Position numbers and translations under genes: made by a program | Assembly (NCBI RefSeq): GCF_900142285.1 | Contig: NZ_FRAJ01000020.1 | Span: 1 to 42,336 of the forward strand | Reading direction: 5' to 3' | From: Caminicella sporogenes DSM 14501 | GTDB lineage: Bacteria > Bacillota > Clostridia > Peptostreptococcales > Caminicellaceae | Length of the DNA: 42,336 nt | Shown here: positions 1-8,620 of the stretch, piece after piece | Numbering within the stretch: position 1 is the stretch's first letter | Layout of the letters: every line of letters starts with the position of its first letter | Notes under the pieces: model-generated | The model's database searches: none | The model's input: the letters and a program-made list of their open reading frames with translations, nothing else | What the model was told of the DNA's origin: nothing

Positions 1-76
1 TCTTACCATGGTCTACGTGACCTATTGTTCCTATGTTTACGTGTGGCTTCGTTCTCTCAAATTTTGCCTTTGCCAT
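1..76 (-). CDS. tuf: Elongation factor Tu, N-terminal fragment (runs off window)
   Basis: The first 25 codons of EF-Tu, the GTPase that carries aminoacyl-tRNA to the ribosome. The reverse strand reads [20 protein letters not shown] and continues VDHGK, which contains the G1 P-loop (GHVDHGK) typical of EF-Tu. An AAGGAGGAAGA ribosome binding site lies just before the ATG at 76. The rest of the gene is outside the window. It follows tRNA-Thr with no obvious terminator between them, so the two are probably co-transcribed. Confidence 0.95.
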
Positions 77-118
77 CTTTCTTCCTCCTTCTTAACTTTC
101 TCATTAAATGTTTTTTAA

Positions 119-144
119 CCAAGGTCAATGTAAACTGACCCTGG
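119..144 (-). other. Small hairpin between tRNA-Thr and tuf
   Basis: An imperfect inverted repeat (CCAgGGTCA / TGACCtTGG) with a short loop lies in the untranslated stretch between the tRNA and tuf. It is not followed by a T-run on the minus strand, so it does not look like an intrinsic terminator. It could be a processing site or a structured tuf leader; this is inference. Confidence 0.4.
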
Positions 145-184
145 TGTATCTTAATATGTATATAAATATAATTTTGATGTGTTG

Positions 185-261
185 TGGAGCCCACGAGCGG
201 ATTTGAACCGCCGACCTCCGCCTTACCAAGGCGACACTCTAACCTGCTGAGCTACATGGGC
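185..261 (-). tRNA. tRNA-Thr (anticodon GGT)
   Basis: The reverse strand folds as a cloverleaf: acceptor GCCCATG pairs with CGTGGGC, the discriminator is U, and CCA is encoded (185-187). The anticodon stem-loop has loop TTGGTAA, giving anticodon GGU (Thr). The T-arm GGTTCAAATCC is canonical. It sits between sigH and tuf. Confidence 0.97.
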
Positions 262-274
262 ATTTACCTATAAT

Positions 275-303
275 ATTTTACTACTTTTGTTTAGACAAGT
301 CAA
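275..303 (-). promoter_or_regulatory. Sigma-A-type promoter for tRNA-Thr (and tuf)
   Basis: On the minus strand, TTGACT (298-303) and TAAAAT (275-280) are separated by exactly 17 nt, about 14 nt upstream of the tRNA 5' end. The short distance and good consensus suit a strong stable-RNA promoter. With no terminator before tuf it may also drive tuf. Confidence 0.75.
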
Positions 304-338
304 CGTGTTTTTTGCTTTCATATTTTTCCACAGCAACA

Positions 339-986
339 TCAATTGCCCTTTGACTCTAAAAACCTCTCTAATTTTCTTTTTACTCTTTGAAGAGCATTAT
401 CAATTGACTTTACATGCCTGTTTAAATCTTTGGCTATTTCTTGATAAGATTTTCCCTGCAAATAAAATATAAGAACCTGCCATTCTAAATCACTTAAAAT
501 TTCTCCAATTTTACTTTCTATGTTATTAATTTCTTCTCTTGAAATTAATAATTCTTCTGGGTCAGATATTTTTTTACCAGATAAAACATCTAAAAGAGTT
601 CTATCTGACTCCTCATCATATATAGGTTTATTAAGCGACACATAAGAATTTAAAGGTATATGCTTTTGCCTAGTTGCTGTTTTTATAGCAGTAATTATCT
701 GCCTAGTTATACACAGTTCTGCAAAAGCTCTAAACGACGATATTTTATCACTTCTATAATCCCTTATAGCCTTAAATAATCCTATCATTCCTTCTTGAAT
801 AATATCTTCTCTGTCTGCACCAATTAAAAAATAAGACCTTGCTTTTGCTCTTACAAAATTTTTATATTTTTTTATCAAATATTCCTGAGCCCTTGGATCC
901 CCATTTTTGGCATCTTCTACAACTTTTTCATCAACTAACACTTCATAAACTTCTGGTTCTTCTTTGTATGCTCCTACTCCCACCAT
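339..986 (-). CDS. sigH: RNA polymerase sporulation sigma factor SigH
   Basis: A sigma-70 family factor that, in Bacillus/Clostridium, transcribes transition-state and early sporulation genes. Region 2 is visible (DREDIIQEGMIGLFKAIRDY), with region 4 at the C terminus (LSDLEWQVLIFYLQGKSYQE, then IAKDLNRHVKSIDNALQRVK). Using the ATG at 986 (AGGAGG 5 nt upstream) the protein is 215 aa, close to the usual SigH length. ATG at 989 and GTG at 983 are alternatives, and an in-frame upstream extension to 1043 has no ribosome binding site. Its position next to rae1/rlmB and before tuf matches the conserved Firmicute order. Confidence 0.95.
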   Translation of the reverse strand: MVGVGAYKEEPEVYEVLVDEKVVEDAKNGDPRAQEYLIKKYKNFVRAKARSYFLIGADREDIIQEGMIGLFKAIRDYRSDKISSFRAFAELCITRQIITAIKTATRQKHIPLNSYVSLNKPIYDEESDRTLLDVLSGKKISDPEELLISREEINNIESKIGEILSDLEWQVLIFYLQGKSYQEIAKDLNRHVKSIDNALQRVKRKLERFLESKGN

Positions 987-1163
987 CATCTCCTCCTGCC
1001 CCTTTAAATATGAAGAGAAAATGCGTCTTTTACGCTTCTTCAATTTCGAGTCCCATAGTCAATTTTTATTAATTTTAATTCCCAACTCAAATTCCAATTG
1101 ACTTACTTTGTCCAAACACTATGCATAAAAATTATACTGAATACAAAATACCACTATGATTTA

Positions 1164-1193
1164 ATTATATATTACTTAAAATAATTCAGTCAA
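1164..1193 (-). promoter_or_regulatory. Candidate promoter for sigH
   Basis: Minus-strand TTGACT (1188-1193) and TATAAT (1164-1169) with an 18-nt spacer lie immediately after the rae1 stop codon and about 180 nt before sigH. This suggests sigH can be transcribed independently of the upstream genes. No clear Spo0A box was recognised. Confidence 0.55.
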
Positions 1194-1196
1194 GAT

Positions 1197-1715
1197 TTAA
1201 ACCTCTTCTCTTCTCCATTTTTCAAGGGCTTCAAGAATTTTTTGGTCTATTCTGTCGCTTAATGTCGACTTTTTTCTATTTTCCATATCTATTTTATTTT
1301 TTATCTTTCCTTTAATTAAATCTAGTTCATATTTTAATTCTCTTGGAGTAACTCTAACAGCTCCACTACCTATAACAACCTGCTGTTCAGCCCAATCTGA
1401 TGTTACAACTTTTACTATATTCCTCCTATTTTTAACCAAGTCTTCTACTACCTTTTCAATATAAGTGTCTGCTGTCTGATGTTCTTTAGTAAACACTACT
1501 TCAATCCCCTTGACATTTTCTTTTTTTACCTTTGCACTTTTAACTTGATAAGCATCAAATACTATTATAACATTTACCCCTGTATAAGAATGATATTCTA
1601 TCATTTGTTCGATAAGAAAATCTCTAGCCTCTTCTAAATTTTCTCTACTCACTTTTTTAAATTCTGGCAAAGCATTTATTACATTATAACCATCTATTAA
1701 TAAATATTCTCTCAA
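1197..1715 (-). CDS. rae1: Rae1/YacP-type NYN-domain ribosome-associated endoribonuclease
   Basis: A 172-aa YacP family protein (NYN/PIN-like fold). In B. subtilis, Rae1 cleaves mRNA in the ribosomal A site. Visible motifs are the N-terminal LLIDGYNVIN, the acidic VIIVFDAY strand, and VVTSDWAEQ. The start is TTG at 1715, with AGGGTGA 7 nt upstream that overlaps the end of rlmB. The 12-nt gap to rlmB argues for one transcript and translational coupling. Order rlmB-rae1-sigH is conserved in Firmicutes. Confidence 0.9.
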   Translation of the reverse strand: MREYLLIDGYNVINALPEFKKVSRENLEEARDFLIEQMIEYHSYTGVNVIIVFDAYQVKSAKVKKENVKGIEVVFTKEHQTADTYIEKVVEDLVKNRRNIVKVVTSDWAEQQVVIGSGAVRVTPRELKYELDLIKGKIKNKIDMENRKKSTLSDRIDQKILEALEKWRREEV

Positions 1716-1727
1716 TTTTAGTTCACC

Positions 1728-2471
1728 CTAACTATTATCCCTCTGCCTCAAGATTTCATACATTAAAATAGATGCTGCTACAGAGGCATTAAGCGATGTC
1801 ACTTCTCCCTTCATAGGCAATTTAACCAAAAAATCACACTTTTTCTTAACTAATCTGCTTATTCCTTGTCCCTCACTTCCAATAACCAAAGCAACATTAC
1901 CCTTTAAATCACTCTCATAATAAAGTTTTTCCCCATCCATATCTGCTCCAACTATCCATACACCTTGCTCTTTTAAATAATCTATAGTTCTTGAAATATT
2001 AGTAACTCTTGAAACTGGAACATACTCAATAGCTCCTGCTGAAGTCTTAGCTACAGTAGCAGTAAGACCTACAGCTCTTCGCTTCGGAATAATAATACCA
2101 TGAGCTCCTGCTGCATTTGCAGTTCTAATTATAGAACCCAAATTATGAGGGTCTGTTATTTCATCTAAAATAATTAAAAAAACTTCTTCATCTTTGCTCC
2201 TTGCTCTTTCCAATAATTCATCTACTTCATAGTACTTATATGCTGCTACATAAGCAATAACTCCTTGATGTGCATGTGATACCGATATTTGATTTATCTT
2301 ATTTTTATCTACATATTGAATAGGTATTCTATTTTCTTTAGCCACAGCTAATATTTTCTTTATAGAACCTTCTTTATTTCCTTTTGATATGAGAATTTTT
2401 TCTATTTCTCTTCCAGATTTCAAAGCTTCTATTACTGGATTACGTCCTTCAATAATATTTGCATTATTCAA
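1728..2471 (-). CDS. rlmB: 23S rRNA (guanosine-2'-O-)-methyltransferase, SpoU/TrmH family
   Basis: A 247-aa SPOUT methyltransferase, RlmB/YacO-like, that uses SAM to methylate a 23S rRNA guanosine ribose. The N-terminal L30e-like substrate-binding part begins IIEGRNPVIEALKSGR. The C-terminal knot carries DPHNLGSIIRTANAAGAHG (motif 1), VIGSEGQGISRLV (motif 2) and VTSLNASVAASILMYE (motif 3). The start is probably TTG at 2471, with GGGAGTG about 8 nt upstream. It lies in a run with thyX upstream and rae1 downstream. Confidence 0.94.
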   Translation of the reverse strand: MNNANIIEGRNPVIEALKSGREIEKILISKGNKEGSIKKILAVAKENRIPIQYVDKNKINQISVSHAHQGVIAYVAAYKYYEVDELLERARSKDEEVFLIILDEITDPHNLGSIIRTANAAGAHGIIIPKRRAVGLTATVAKTSAGAIEYVPVSRVTNISRTIDYLKEQGVWIVGADMDGEKLYYESDLKGNVALVIGSEGQGISRLVKKKCDFLVKLPMKGEVTSLNASVAASILMYEILRQRDNS

Positions 2472-2492
2472 ACTCTTTTCACTCCCTACAAA

Positions 2493-3251
2493 TTAAATCT
2501 CTCTAAATTTTTTTCTCACTTCTTCAATTCGCCCACAAGTCATATTTCCTTCTGGACATGGTCCATTAATACAATTTGGTCCTGCATTTTTAAATATATT
2601 CGGAGCAACTTTTTTTACAAGCTTAAGCATTTCTGTAGCTAAATTTCTTATCTCCCACTGAGCTCTATTACAACACCTGTGATTAAAAAAATGAAGTAAT
2701 GTCCTTGCATTCATAGTAACTACTATTTTTGTTTCACAAGCATTTGGAAATACAAATCTAGCATCTTCTATAGCTCTCTTTTCAGCTAATTTTTCAGCTT
2801 CTTTATCACTTTTTCCTTCTGATATAAAAGTTTTATAGTGTTTATCTTTTAGCATTTTAGTCAGTCTGTTATAAATTTTTTGGTCATCTTGCATAGCTTT
2901 AATAAATAATTCCTTAGCTTCTGGAATAGATTCTATTTCTGGCGGAATTATATATTCAAACTGTTCTAGTTTAACATATCTTTGAGATTGTTGAGAATAA
3001 GAAGCTATTCTATGTCTTACCAACTGATGAGTTAAAACTCTACTTACTCCTTCTATACCAAATGTAAAAGATATATGTTCAAGAGGTGATTGATGTCCTA
3101 ATCCCATAAGCATATTAACAAACTTTGCAACCTTTTCATCATTAATATTTTCTGCAATTTCCTCAATTCCAACTGGAGAATAACATAGTTTTGCAGCAGA
3201 TGCAACAACTTTTTCTGGCTCTGGAGTATAAGTTATTAAATTAACCTTCAT
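2493..3251 (-). CDS. thyX: Flavin-dependent thymidylate synthase ThyX
   Basis: A 252-aa FAD-dependent enzyme that methylates dUMP to dTMP using methylene-tetrahydrofolate and NAD(P)H. The ThyX signature RHR-x(3)-S-x(4)-S-R is present as [13 protein letters not shown]. The C-terminal part has the conserved [20 protein letters not shown]. Start ATG 3251 follows GAGGAGG at good spacing; a longer frame to 3281 lacks a site. Insertion of thyX between mrnC and rlmB is seen in several clostridia. No thyA is in the window. Confidence 0.97.
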   Translation of the reverse strand: MKVNLITYTPEPEKVVASAAKLCYSPVGIEEIAENINDEKVAKFVNMLMGLGHQSPLEHISFTFGIEGVSRVLTHQLVRHRIASYSQQSQRYVKLEQFEYIIPPEIESIPEAKELFIKAMQDDQKIYNRLTKMLKDKHYKTFISEGKSDKEAEKLAEKRAIEDARFVFPNACETKIVVTMNARTLLHFFNHRCCNRAQWEIRNLATEMLKLVKKVAPNIFKNAGPNCINGPCPEGNMTCGRIEEVRKKFREI

Positions 3252-3380
3252 TATAAAGCCTCCTCTTTTATTTATATTCAATGTCTGAATTCTCAGCTCT
3301 TATTTTTAATCTTAGCTTTTATAAACTCCAATATCTGATGAAATGAAGTATAAATAGCATAAAATTGATTATTTAATAGT

Positions 3381-3749
3381 TTACTTCCTACTTAAAACTT
3401 TATCTTCTCCATAAGGCAGAATATGTAGTACATACTTTCGAATTTTTGCTTTGTATTTTCCAGAAATTTTAACTTGTTTGTAATTATTATTGTTTTCATC
3501 TTTAACTTCGATTATAGATATTCCTTTATCGTCAATTTTTTTTATACTTACAACTCTAAAATTTATTAATCCTTTCTTCATAAAAAAGTTATTATTATAC
3601 CTTTTATATGTTAATTTTTCTACATATTCTTTAAACATCTTTTCTTCATATGTCCTCGGCTTAAATTCATCTAAAAATAAAGATTTAACTGTTAAAATTG
3701 CAAGTAAAATAATAATTACAATTACATACATTTTCTCTCTTTTGTTCAT
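3381..3749 (-). CDS. Small membrane-anchored protein of unknown function
   Basis: A 122-aa protein I do not recognise. Start ATG 3749 is chosen because TGGAGGTT lies just upstream. Residues about 6-25 (YVIVIIILLAILTVKSLF) form one hydrophobic segment, probably an uncleaved N-terminal anchor. The rest is a hydrophilic, lysine-rich domain of about 95 residues with several predicted beta strands (FRVVSIKKIDDKGISIIEVK), outside the membrane. There is no lipobox and no cysteine. It lies between mrnC and thyX, so it may share their transcript. No function is assigned. Confidence 0.75.
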   Translation of the reverse strand: MNKREKMYVIVIIILLAILTVKSLFLDEFKPRTYEEKMFKEYVEKLTYKRYNNNFFMKKGLINFRVVSIKKIDDKGISIIEVKDENNNNYKQVKISGKYKAKIRKYVLHILPYGEDKVLSRK

Positions 3750-3786
3750 AATAACCTCCACAGCCAAACTATACTTTTTTATAATA

Positions 3787-4227
3787 TCAAATTTTATTTG
3801 CAATATCTTTTTCTATTATTTTTATAGCTTCTGATATTATCTCATTTATTCTTTCTTTATCTCCCTTTAAATATAAATATCCCAATAAACTTTCAAACCC
3901 TGTTGCATATCTATAATCTGATATATTTGCATTTTTAGGTATAGTAGCAGATTTTTGATTTCGTCCCTTTTTTACTATACTCCATTCTTCTTCTGTCAGC
4001 TGGTTTTGCAGGGCATGTACAATTTGTGCCTGTCCGGAAGCCTTCACAAACTTAATAGCTAACTTATGAAACTCATGCACTTTTCCTTCATATTTGTACA
4101 CTATATAAGTTCTTATGTAAACTTCATATAATGCATCACCAATATATGCAAGTATAAGCGGATGAGTATTTTTAATATCCATTTCACTTTTCTCTTTTAA
4201 ATTCATAATTGATAAAAAGTTTTTCAT
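3787..4227 (-). CDS. mrnC: Mini-ribonuclease III (23S rRNA maturation)
   Basis: A 146-aa MrnC. It is an RNase III catalytic domain without the double-stranded RNA binding domain, and in B. subtilis it trims both ends of 23S rRNA precursor. The signature LAYIGDALYEVYIRTY matches the RNase III catalytic segment with its conserved Asp and Glu. The later GRNQKSATIPKNANISDYRY and ATGFESLLGYLYL stretches are typical of the family. It follows cysS downstream of a terminator (4369-4391), so it probably has its own promoter. Confidence 0.95.
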   Translation of the reverse strand: MKNFLSIMNLKEKSEMDIKNTHPLILAYIGDALYEVYIRTYIVYKYEGKVHEFHKLAIKFVKASGQAQIVHALQNQLTEEEWSIVKKGRNQKSATIPKNANISDYRYATGFESLLGYLYLKGDKERINEIISEAIKIIEKDIANKI

Positions 4228-4362
4228 ATTTTTATCATCCTTTGTATGTTTTAATTTGTCATTATACTAATTATATTATATCCTAAATTCTACAAACTAC
4301 TTTATCATATTTATTATCACATAGGCAATAATACAATTTATCTAAAACTTTACATTTTCAAA

Positions 4363-4391
4363 AAACAAAACCAGAGATTTGCTCTCTGGTT
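4363..4391 (-). terminator. Intrinsic terminator after cysS
   Basis: On the minus strand a 9-bp stem AACCAGAGA/TCTCTGGTT with a GCAAA loop (4369-4391) is followed by TTGTTTTTT. It lies about 35 nt after the cysS stop and ends the cysE-cysS transcript. Confidence 0.85.
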
Positions 4392-4425
4392 AATATATTT
4401 AAAATATAAAATATTTTTCTATAAT

Positions 4426-5820
4426 CTACATCCTTCTCCACTTAACTCCTTGAGGTGTATCCTCTAATATAATTCCCTTAGCTCTTAAATCATCTCTTAT
4501 CTTATCTGCCAAAGCATAATTTTTTTCTTTTCTAGCTTTTTGTCTTTCTTCTATAAGTTTTTGAATTTCTTCATCTAAAAGTTCTTTTTCTTTACTCAAA
4601 AAACCTAATACACCTGTTAATTCTTTCAACAATTCATAACTTTTTTGTACAATCTCTTTTGAAGATTCTCCTGATATTTTAGTATTTATTTCTTTAACAA
4701 GTTCAAATATAGCTGCTATAGCATCAGCTGTATTTAAATCATCATCCATAGCCTTTATAAACTTATCTTTATACTTCTTAAAACCTTCAAAAATACTAAT
4801 TTCTTCTTCAGTCATTTTTTCAACTTTAACATTCTCCATTAAATGCTCAAGATTTTCTTTTGCATTATAAAGTCTATCCAAAGCATTTTTAGACTGTTTC
4901 ATTAAATCTCTACTAAAATTTATTGGATTTCTATAATGAGCCGATAATAGAAAAAATCTAACAACTTCTGGTTCAAATTCAGTTATTATATCTCTAACTG
5001 TAAAAAAGTTTCCCTTAGATTTAGACATTTTTTCATTGTTGATAGTAATATAACCATTATGAACCCAATATCTTGCAAAAGGCTTTCCTGAATAAGCTTC
5101 ACTCTGTGCAATCTCATTTTCATGATGTGGAAAAATAAGGTCCTGACCTCCTGCATGAATATCAATAGTTTCACCTAAATATTTAGTAGACATTACAGAA
5201 CATTCTATATGCCAACCGGGTCTGCCTTTTCCCCATGGACTATCCCATCCGGGTTCACCGGGTTTTTGTTTTTTCCAAAGCGCAAAGTCCATGGGATTTT
5301 TTTTAATTTCATTTACTTCAATTCTCGCACCAGCTTCAAGTTCTTCAATACTTTGTTTAGAAAGTTTTCCATAATCTTTAAACTTTGTTGTATCATAATA
5401 AACATCACCTTGGGTTTCATAAGCAAAACCTTTATCTATTAATTTTTGAATAAACTCTATTATTTCCTGTATATTTTCTGTCACCTTTGGATGAACTGTA
5501 GCTCTTTTTATTCCTAATGCATCTGCGTCTTTAAAGTATTCTTTTATAAATCTTTCACTTATTTCCTTGGAATCCACGCCTTCTTCATTTGCTTTTTTAA
5601 TTATTTTGTCATCTACATCTGTAAAATTTTGAACATAAATCACTTTATAGCCTCTATATTCCAAATATCTCCTTAATGTATCAAATACTACAAAAGGTCT
5701 TGCATTACCAATATGAAAATAATTATAAACAGTTGGTCCACAAACATACATTTTCACTTCGCCCGGAACCATTGATACAAATTCTTCTTTTTTTCTTGTT
5801 AGTGTATTAAATAGTTTCAT
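4426..5820 (-). CDS. cysS: Cysteinyl-tRNA synthetase
   Basis: A 464-aa class I synthetase that charges tRNA-Cys. The HIGH motif is HIGNARP near residue 37 and KMSKS is KMSKSKGN near residue 265. The zinc ligands expected in the family are present ([36 protein letters not shown]). The start ATG overlaps the cysE stop (ATGA), showing translational coupling. A cysteine T-box precedes cysE, so both genes should be induced when tRNA-Cys is uncharged. Confidence 0.98.
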   Translation of the reverse strand: MKLFNTLTRKKEEFVSMVPGEVKMYVCGPTVYNYFHIGNARPFVVFDTLRRYLEYRGYKVIYVQNFTDVDDKIIKKANEEGVDSKEISERFIKEYFKDADALGIKRATVHPKVTENIQEIIEFIQKLIDKGFAYETQGDVYYDTTKFKDYGKLSKQSIEELEAGARIEVNEIKKNPMDFALWKKQKPGEPGWDSPWGKGRPGWHIECSVMSTKYLGETIDIHAGGQDLIFPHHENEIAQSEAYSGKPFARYWVHNGYITINNEKMSKSKGNFFTVRDIITEFEPEVVRFFLLSAHYRNPINFSRDLMKQSKNALDRLYNAKENLEHLMENVKVEKMTEEEISIFEGFKKYKDKFIKAMDDDLNTADAIAAIFELVKEINTKISGESSKEIVQKSYELLKELTGVLGFLSKEKELLDEEIQKLIEERQKARKEKNYALADKIRDDLRAKGIILEDTPQGVKWRRM

Positions 5821-6491
5821 TTTATCCTCTCCTCTCTTTCTATGAGAATTTTTTCAAGTTTTGCAATTCTCTTCCTCAAACATTCTAATTCTTCTGCCAC
5901 AGGGTCAGGCAACTTAACTTGATCAAGGTCTGCAGAAGGCTTCTTCTTATGGTCATCTATTACTCTAACGTTATCCTTTATTACTACTCTACCCGGAACG
6001 CCAACAACTGTACAATTTGGCGGGACTTCCTTAAGGACTATAGAACCAGCACCTATTTTAGAATTATCTCCTACTTTAAATGGTCCTAGAACTTTTGCTC
6101 CTGATGCTATAACAACATTATTCCCAATAGTCGGATGTCTTTTGCCAGTTTCTTTACCCGTTCCTCCAAGTGTAACTCCTTGATATATAGTTACATCATC
6201 TCCTATTTCAGCAGTTTCTCCTATAACTACCCCCATTCCGTGGTCTATAAGTAATCTTCTTCCAATCTTAGCTCCCGGATGTATTTCTATTCCAGTCAAA
6301 AACCTATTTATTTGAGATATAACTCTTGCAAGTAGTATCCACTTCTTTTTATAGAAATAATGAGCTATTCTGTGTAAAATCACAGCATGTAATCCTGAAT
6401 AGCATAAAAGTACCTCAAATCTATTCTTAGCAGCTGGGTCCCTCTCCAATATCGAATCTATATCTTCTATTAGACTTTTAATAAATTTCAT
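5817..6491 (-). CDS. cysE: Serine O-acetyltransferase
   Basis: A 224-aa CysE/EpsC-type enzyme that makes O-acetylserine from serine and acetyl-CoA, the first step of cysteine synthesis. The left-handed beta-helix hexapeptide repeats run from about residue 70 to 175 ([60 protein letters not shown]). The N-terminal helical SATase domain is short, as in Firmicutes. AAGGAGGTG sits before the ATG. It is the first gene after a cysteine-specific T-box. Confidence 0.96.
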   Translation of the reverse strand: MKFIKSLIEDIDSILERDPAAKNRFEVLLCYSGLHAVILHRIAHYFYKKKWILLARVISQINRFLTGIEIHPGAKIGRRLLIDHGMGVVIGETAEIGDDVTIYQGVTLGGTGKETGKRHPTIGNNVVIASGAKVLGPFKVGDNSKIGAGSIVLKEVPPNCTVVGVPGRVVIKDNVRVIDDHKKKPSADLDQVKLPDPVAEELECLRKRIAKLEKILIEREERIK

Positions 6492-7013
6492 TTTGCACCT
6501 CCTTCTTATCAGTTACAAGTTCTAAGTTACACGTTTTAAGGTAACAGGTCAGACTGGCTCTCAGTTATTAGCTCTCAGTTCTTAGCTTATTTTTAATTTT
6601 CAATTTTAACTATATTATTTTCTACCAAAAATAAAACCTCCTTCTCTAGCTATTACCAGAGACGGAGGTTATCCGCGGTTCCACTCTGTTTAGGCAGTAA
6701 TTGCCCCAACTCTAAAAACTTTTAACGGAGTCACCCGTAAAGACCTACTTTACATTTCAGTCTTAGGCTCATAGGTGCACTTCAATTTGTTTATAGCTTA
6801 AGGCTACTTCCAGCCGATGATAGCCTCTCTCTGGTAAGCATCAACAAACCTACTCTCCTAATCAACGCCTTTTTACAATATAAATATTTTTATAAATATA
6901 AACTTTTATGTCTCGCTGCCATCAAGTTATCTACTTCAAATTTTAATATCAATCCTTTGCAGTATTTAAAAACACTTAATCCTTTATAATTCTTAACTTT
7001 TAACTCTCAACTC
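6492..7013. other. Long intergenic region: T-box leader plus direct-repeat-like filler
   Basis: This 522-bp gene-free stretch holds the cysteine T-box (6627-6870). On each side is low-complexity sequence built from CTCAGTTCTTAG / AACTCTCAACTCTTAAC-type words (about 6511-6588 and 6989-7021). I see no open reading frame with a ribosome binding site. The promoter for the T-box transcript must lie between 6871 and 7013 but no clear consensus was found. Confidence 0.7.
6627..6870 (-). promoter_or_regulatory. T-box leader, cysteine-specific, controlling cysE-cysS
   Basis: Seen on the minus strand: the T-box core GTGGAACCGCGG and the antiterminator, overlapped by a terminator hairpin (AACCTCC ... 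GGAGGTT, 6635-6670, then TTATTTTT). The long Stem I begins around 6870 with the AGGAGAGTAGG element. A TGC (Cys) triplet at 6777-6779, preceded by GAAG, is the likely specifier. The T-box base that pairs with the tRNA discriminator is A (TGGA), which matches the U73 of tRNA-Cys. The leader should permit transcription when tRNA-Cys is uncharged. Confidence 0.93.
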
Positions 7014-8498
7014 TTAACTAATTATATAATGATTTTTTACAAATTCTACTCTTTTGATAATATTTTCTCTTCCAAGTATCACTATTACTTCATCAATATC
7101 TGGTCCGTGAAGCTGACCTGTAAGAGCTGCCCTTATTGGCATATAAAGTTTTTTACCCTTTATACCTGTCTCTTTTTGTATTGTTTTAAATACCTTTTTA
7201 CCAAATTCATTGTTTATTTCTTCTGCTTCACTTACTTTTTCTTTAAATATATTCAAAAGCTTGCTAACATGTTCCTCATTTAATACTTCTTTCACGTCTT
7301 CACTTTCTAGCTTAACTTCTTCTCCAAAAAATCTCTTTGCATAATCACTTATTTGTGCTAAATATTCAATTCTTTCTTTAGCTGTATTTACTATTCTCTT
7401 AACCCAATCATATTTTTCATCTTTTTCATCTTCTTTTATCAAACCAGCTTCAACTAAATATGGAATACATAAATTTGTAAGTCTATCTAAATCAGCCTTT
7501 TTAATATAGTGAGAATTTACCCAATTTAATTTGTCAACATCAAACACTCCACCACTTTTTGAAACTCTATCAAAAGAAAACTTTTCAATCATTTCATCCA
7601 TATCCATTATTTCTTCATTGTCATCTGGACTCCAACCAACTAATGCTATATAGTTAACAAGAGCTTCAGGTAAATAACCCTTTTTTCTAAAATCTTCTAC
7701 TGCTACATCACCATGTCTTTTACTTAATTTTTTCTTTTCTGCATTAAGAATATTTGGCAAATGAACATATTTTGGTTTTTCCCATCCAAATGCATCATAT
7801 AGTATTATATGCTTAGGAGTTGAAGATAACCACTCTTCACCTCGAATAATATGAGTAATTCCCATAAAATGGTCATCTATAACTACTGCAAAATGATAAG
7901 TTGGAAATCCATCTGTTTTTATGAGTACTTGATCATCTAAATCTCTTGTATTCATTGTAACCTCTCCTCTTACCAAATCGGTAAAGGTTACATCAGTATC
8001 CTCAGGAAGTTTTAATCTTATTACATGAGGCTCTCCTGCCTCCACTCTCCTTCTAGCTTCTTCTAAAGGGATATTTCTACAATGTCCATCATATCTTGGA
8101 GTTAATCCTTGGGCTCTTTGCTGTTCTCTAATTTTATCCAATCTGTCTTTAGAACAAAAACAATAATAAGCATGTCCACTTTCCAATAGATTTTCTATAT
8201 ATTTATGATATATATCAAGTCTTTCCGATTGAATATATGGACCCCTATCCCCTCTTTGTACTATTTCATCATTTTCTATAAAAGGTCCTTCATCATGAAC
8301 TACACCAGCCCACTCCATAGCTTTAAGCATATTTTCTATAGCACCTTCAACATATCTAGTTCTATCTGTATCTTCTATTCTCAAAATATATTTTCCACCT
8401 TGATTTTTTGCAAACAAATAGTTATATAAAGCCGTTCTCAAACTCCCTATATGTACATATCCTGTAGGACTTGGTGCAAATCTTACTCTTACAGTCAT
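7014..8498 (-). CDS. gltX: Glutamyl-tRNA synthetase
   Basis: A 494-aa class I synthetase charging tRNA-Glu (and possibly tRNA-Gln in organisms relying on GatCAB; not tested here). The ATP-binding HIGH motif is [19 protein letters not shown], and the KMSKS equivalent is KKLSKRHGD near residue 240. A Cys cluster [10 protein letters not shown] is present. Start ATG 8498 or 8501 follows TAGGAGGTTTA. The longer frame to 8537 is not supported. A promoter at 8549-8577 lies just upstream, so the gene need not depend on the preceding ProRS-like gene. Confidence 0.97.
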   Translation of the reverse strand: MTVRVRFAPSPTGYVHIGSLRTALYNYLFAKNQGGKYILRIEDTDRTRYVEGAIENMLKAMEWAGVVHDEGPFIENDEIVQRGDRGPYIQSERLDIYHKYIENLLESGHAYYCFCSKDRLDKIREQQRAQGLTPRYDGHCRNIPLEEARRRVEAGEPHVIRLKLPEDTDVTFTDLVRGEVTMNTRDLDDQVLIKTDGFPTYHFAVVIDDHFMGITHIIRGEEWLSSTPKHIILYDAFGWEKPKYVHLPNILNAEKKKLSKRHGDVAVEDFRKKGYLPEALVNYIALVGWSPDDNEEIMDMDEMIEKFSFDRVSKSGGVFDVDKLNWVNSHYIKKADLDRLTNLCIPYLVEAGLIKEDEKDEKYDWVKRIVNTAKERIEYLAQISDYAKRFFGEEVKLESEDVKEVLNEEHVSKLLNIFKEKVSEAEEINNEFGKKVFKTIQKETGIKGKKLYMPIRAALTGQLHGPDIDEVIVILGRENIIKRVEFVKNHYIIS

Positions 8499-8548
8499 CA
8501 TTAAACCTCCTATACAGCTTCTCCATTTTCTTCTCACTATATTAGAAT

Positions 8549-8577
8549 ATTATATCCCAAAAGCTTTTTTGTATCAA
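8549..8577 (-). promoter_or_regulatory. Promoter for gltX
   Basis: Minus-strand TTGATA (8572-8577) and TATAAT (8549-8554) with a 17-nt spacer lie about 50 nt upstream of the gltX start. This is a near-consensus housekeeping promoter between the ProRS-like gene and gltX. Confidence 0.7.
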
Positions 8578-8620
8578 GAAATTTGAACAAAGTATAACCA
8601 TATTAATCAAAGTTTTAAAA

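Noticed and set aside
339-1043. Longer SigH with an N-terminal extension of 19 residues
   Set aside because: The extension spans the AGGAGG ribosome binding site and gives a protein longer than known SigH; the 986/989 ATG fits better.
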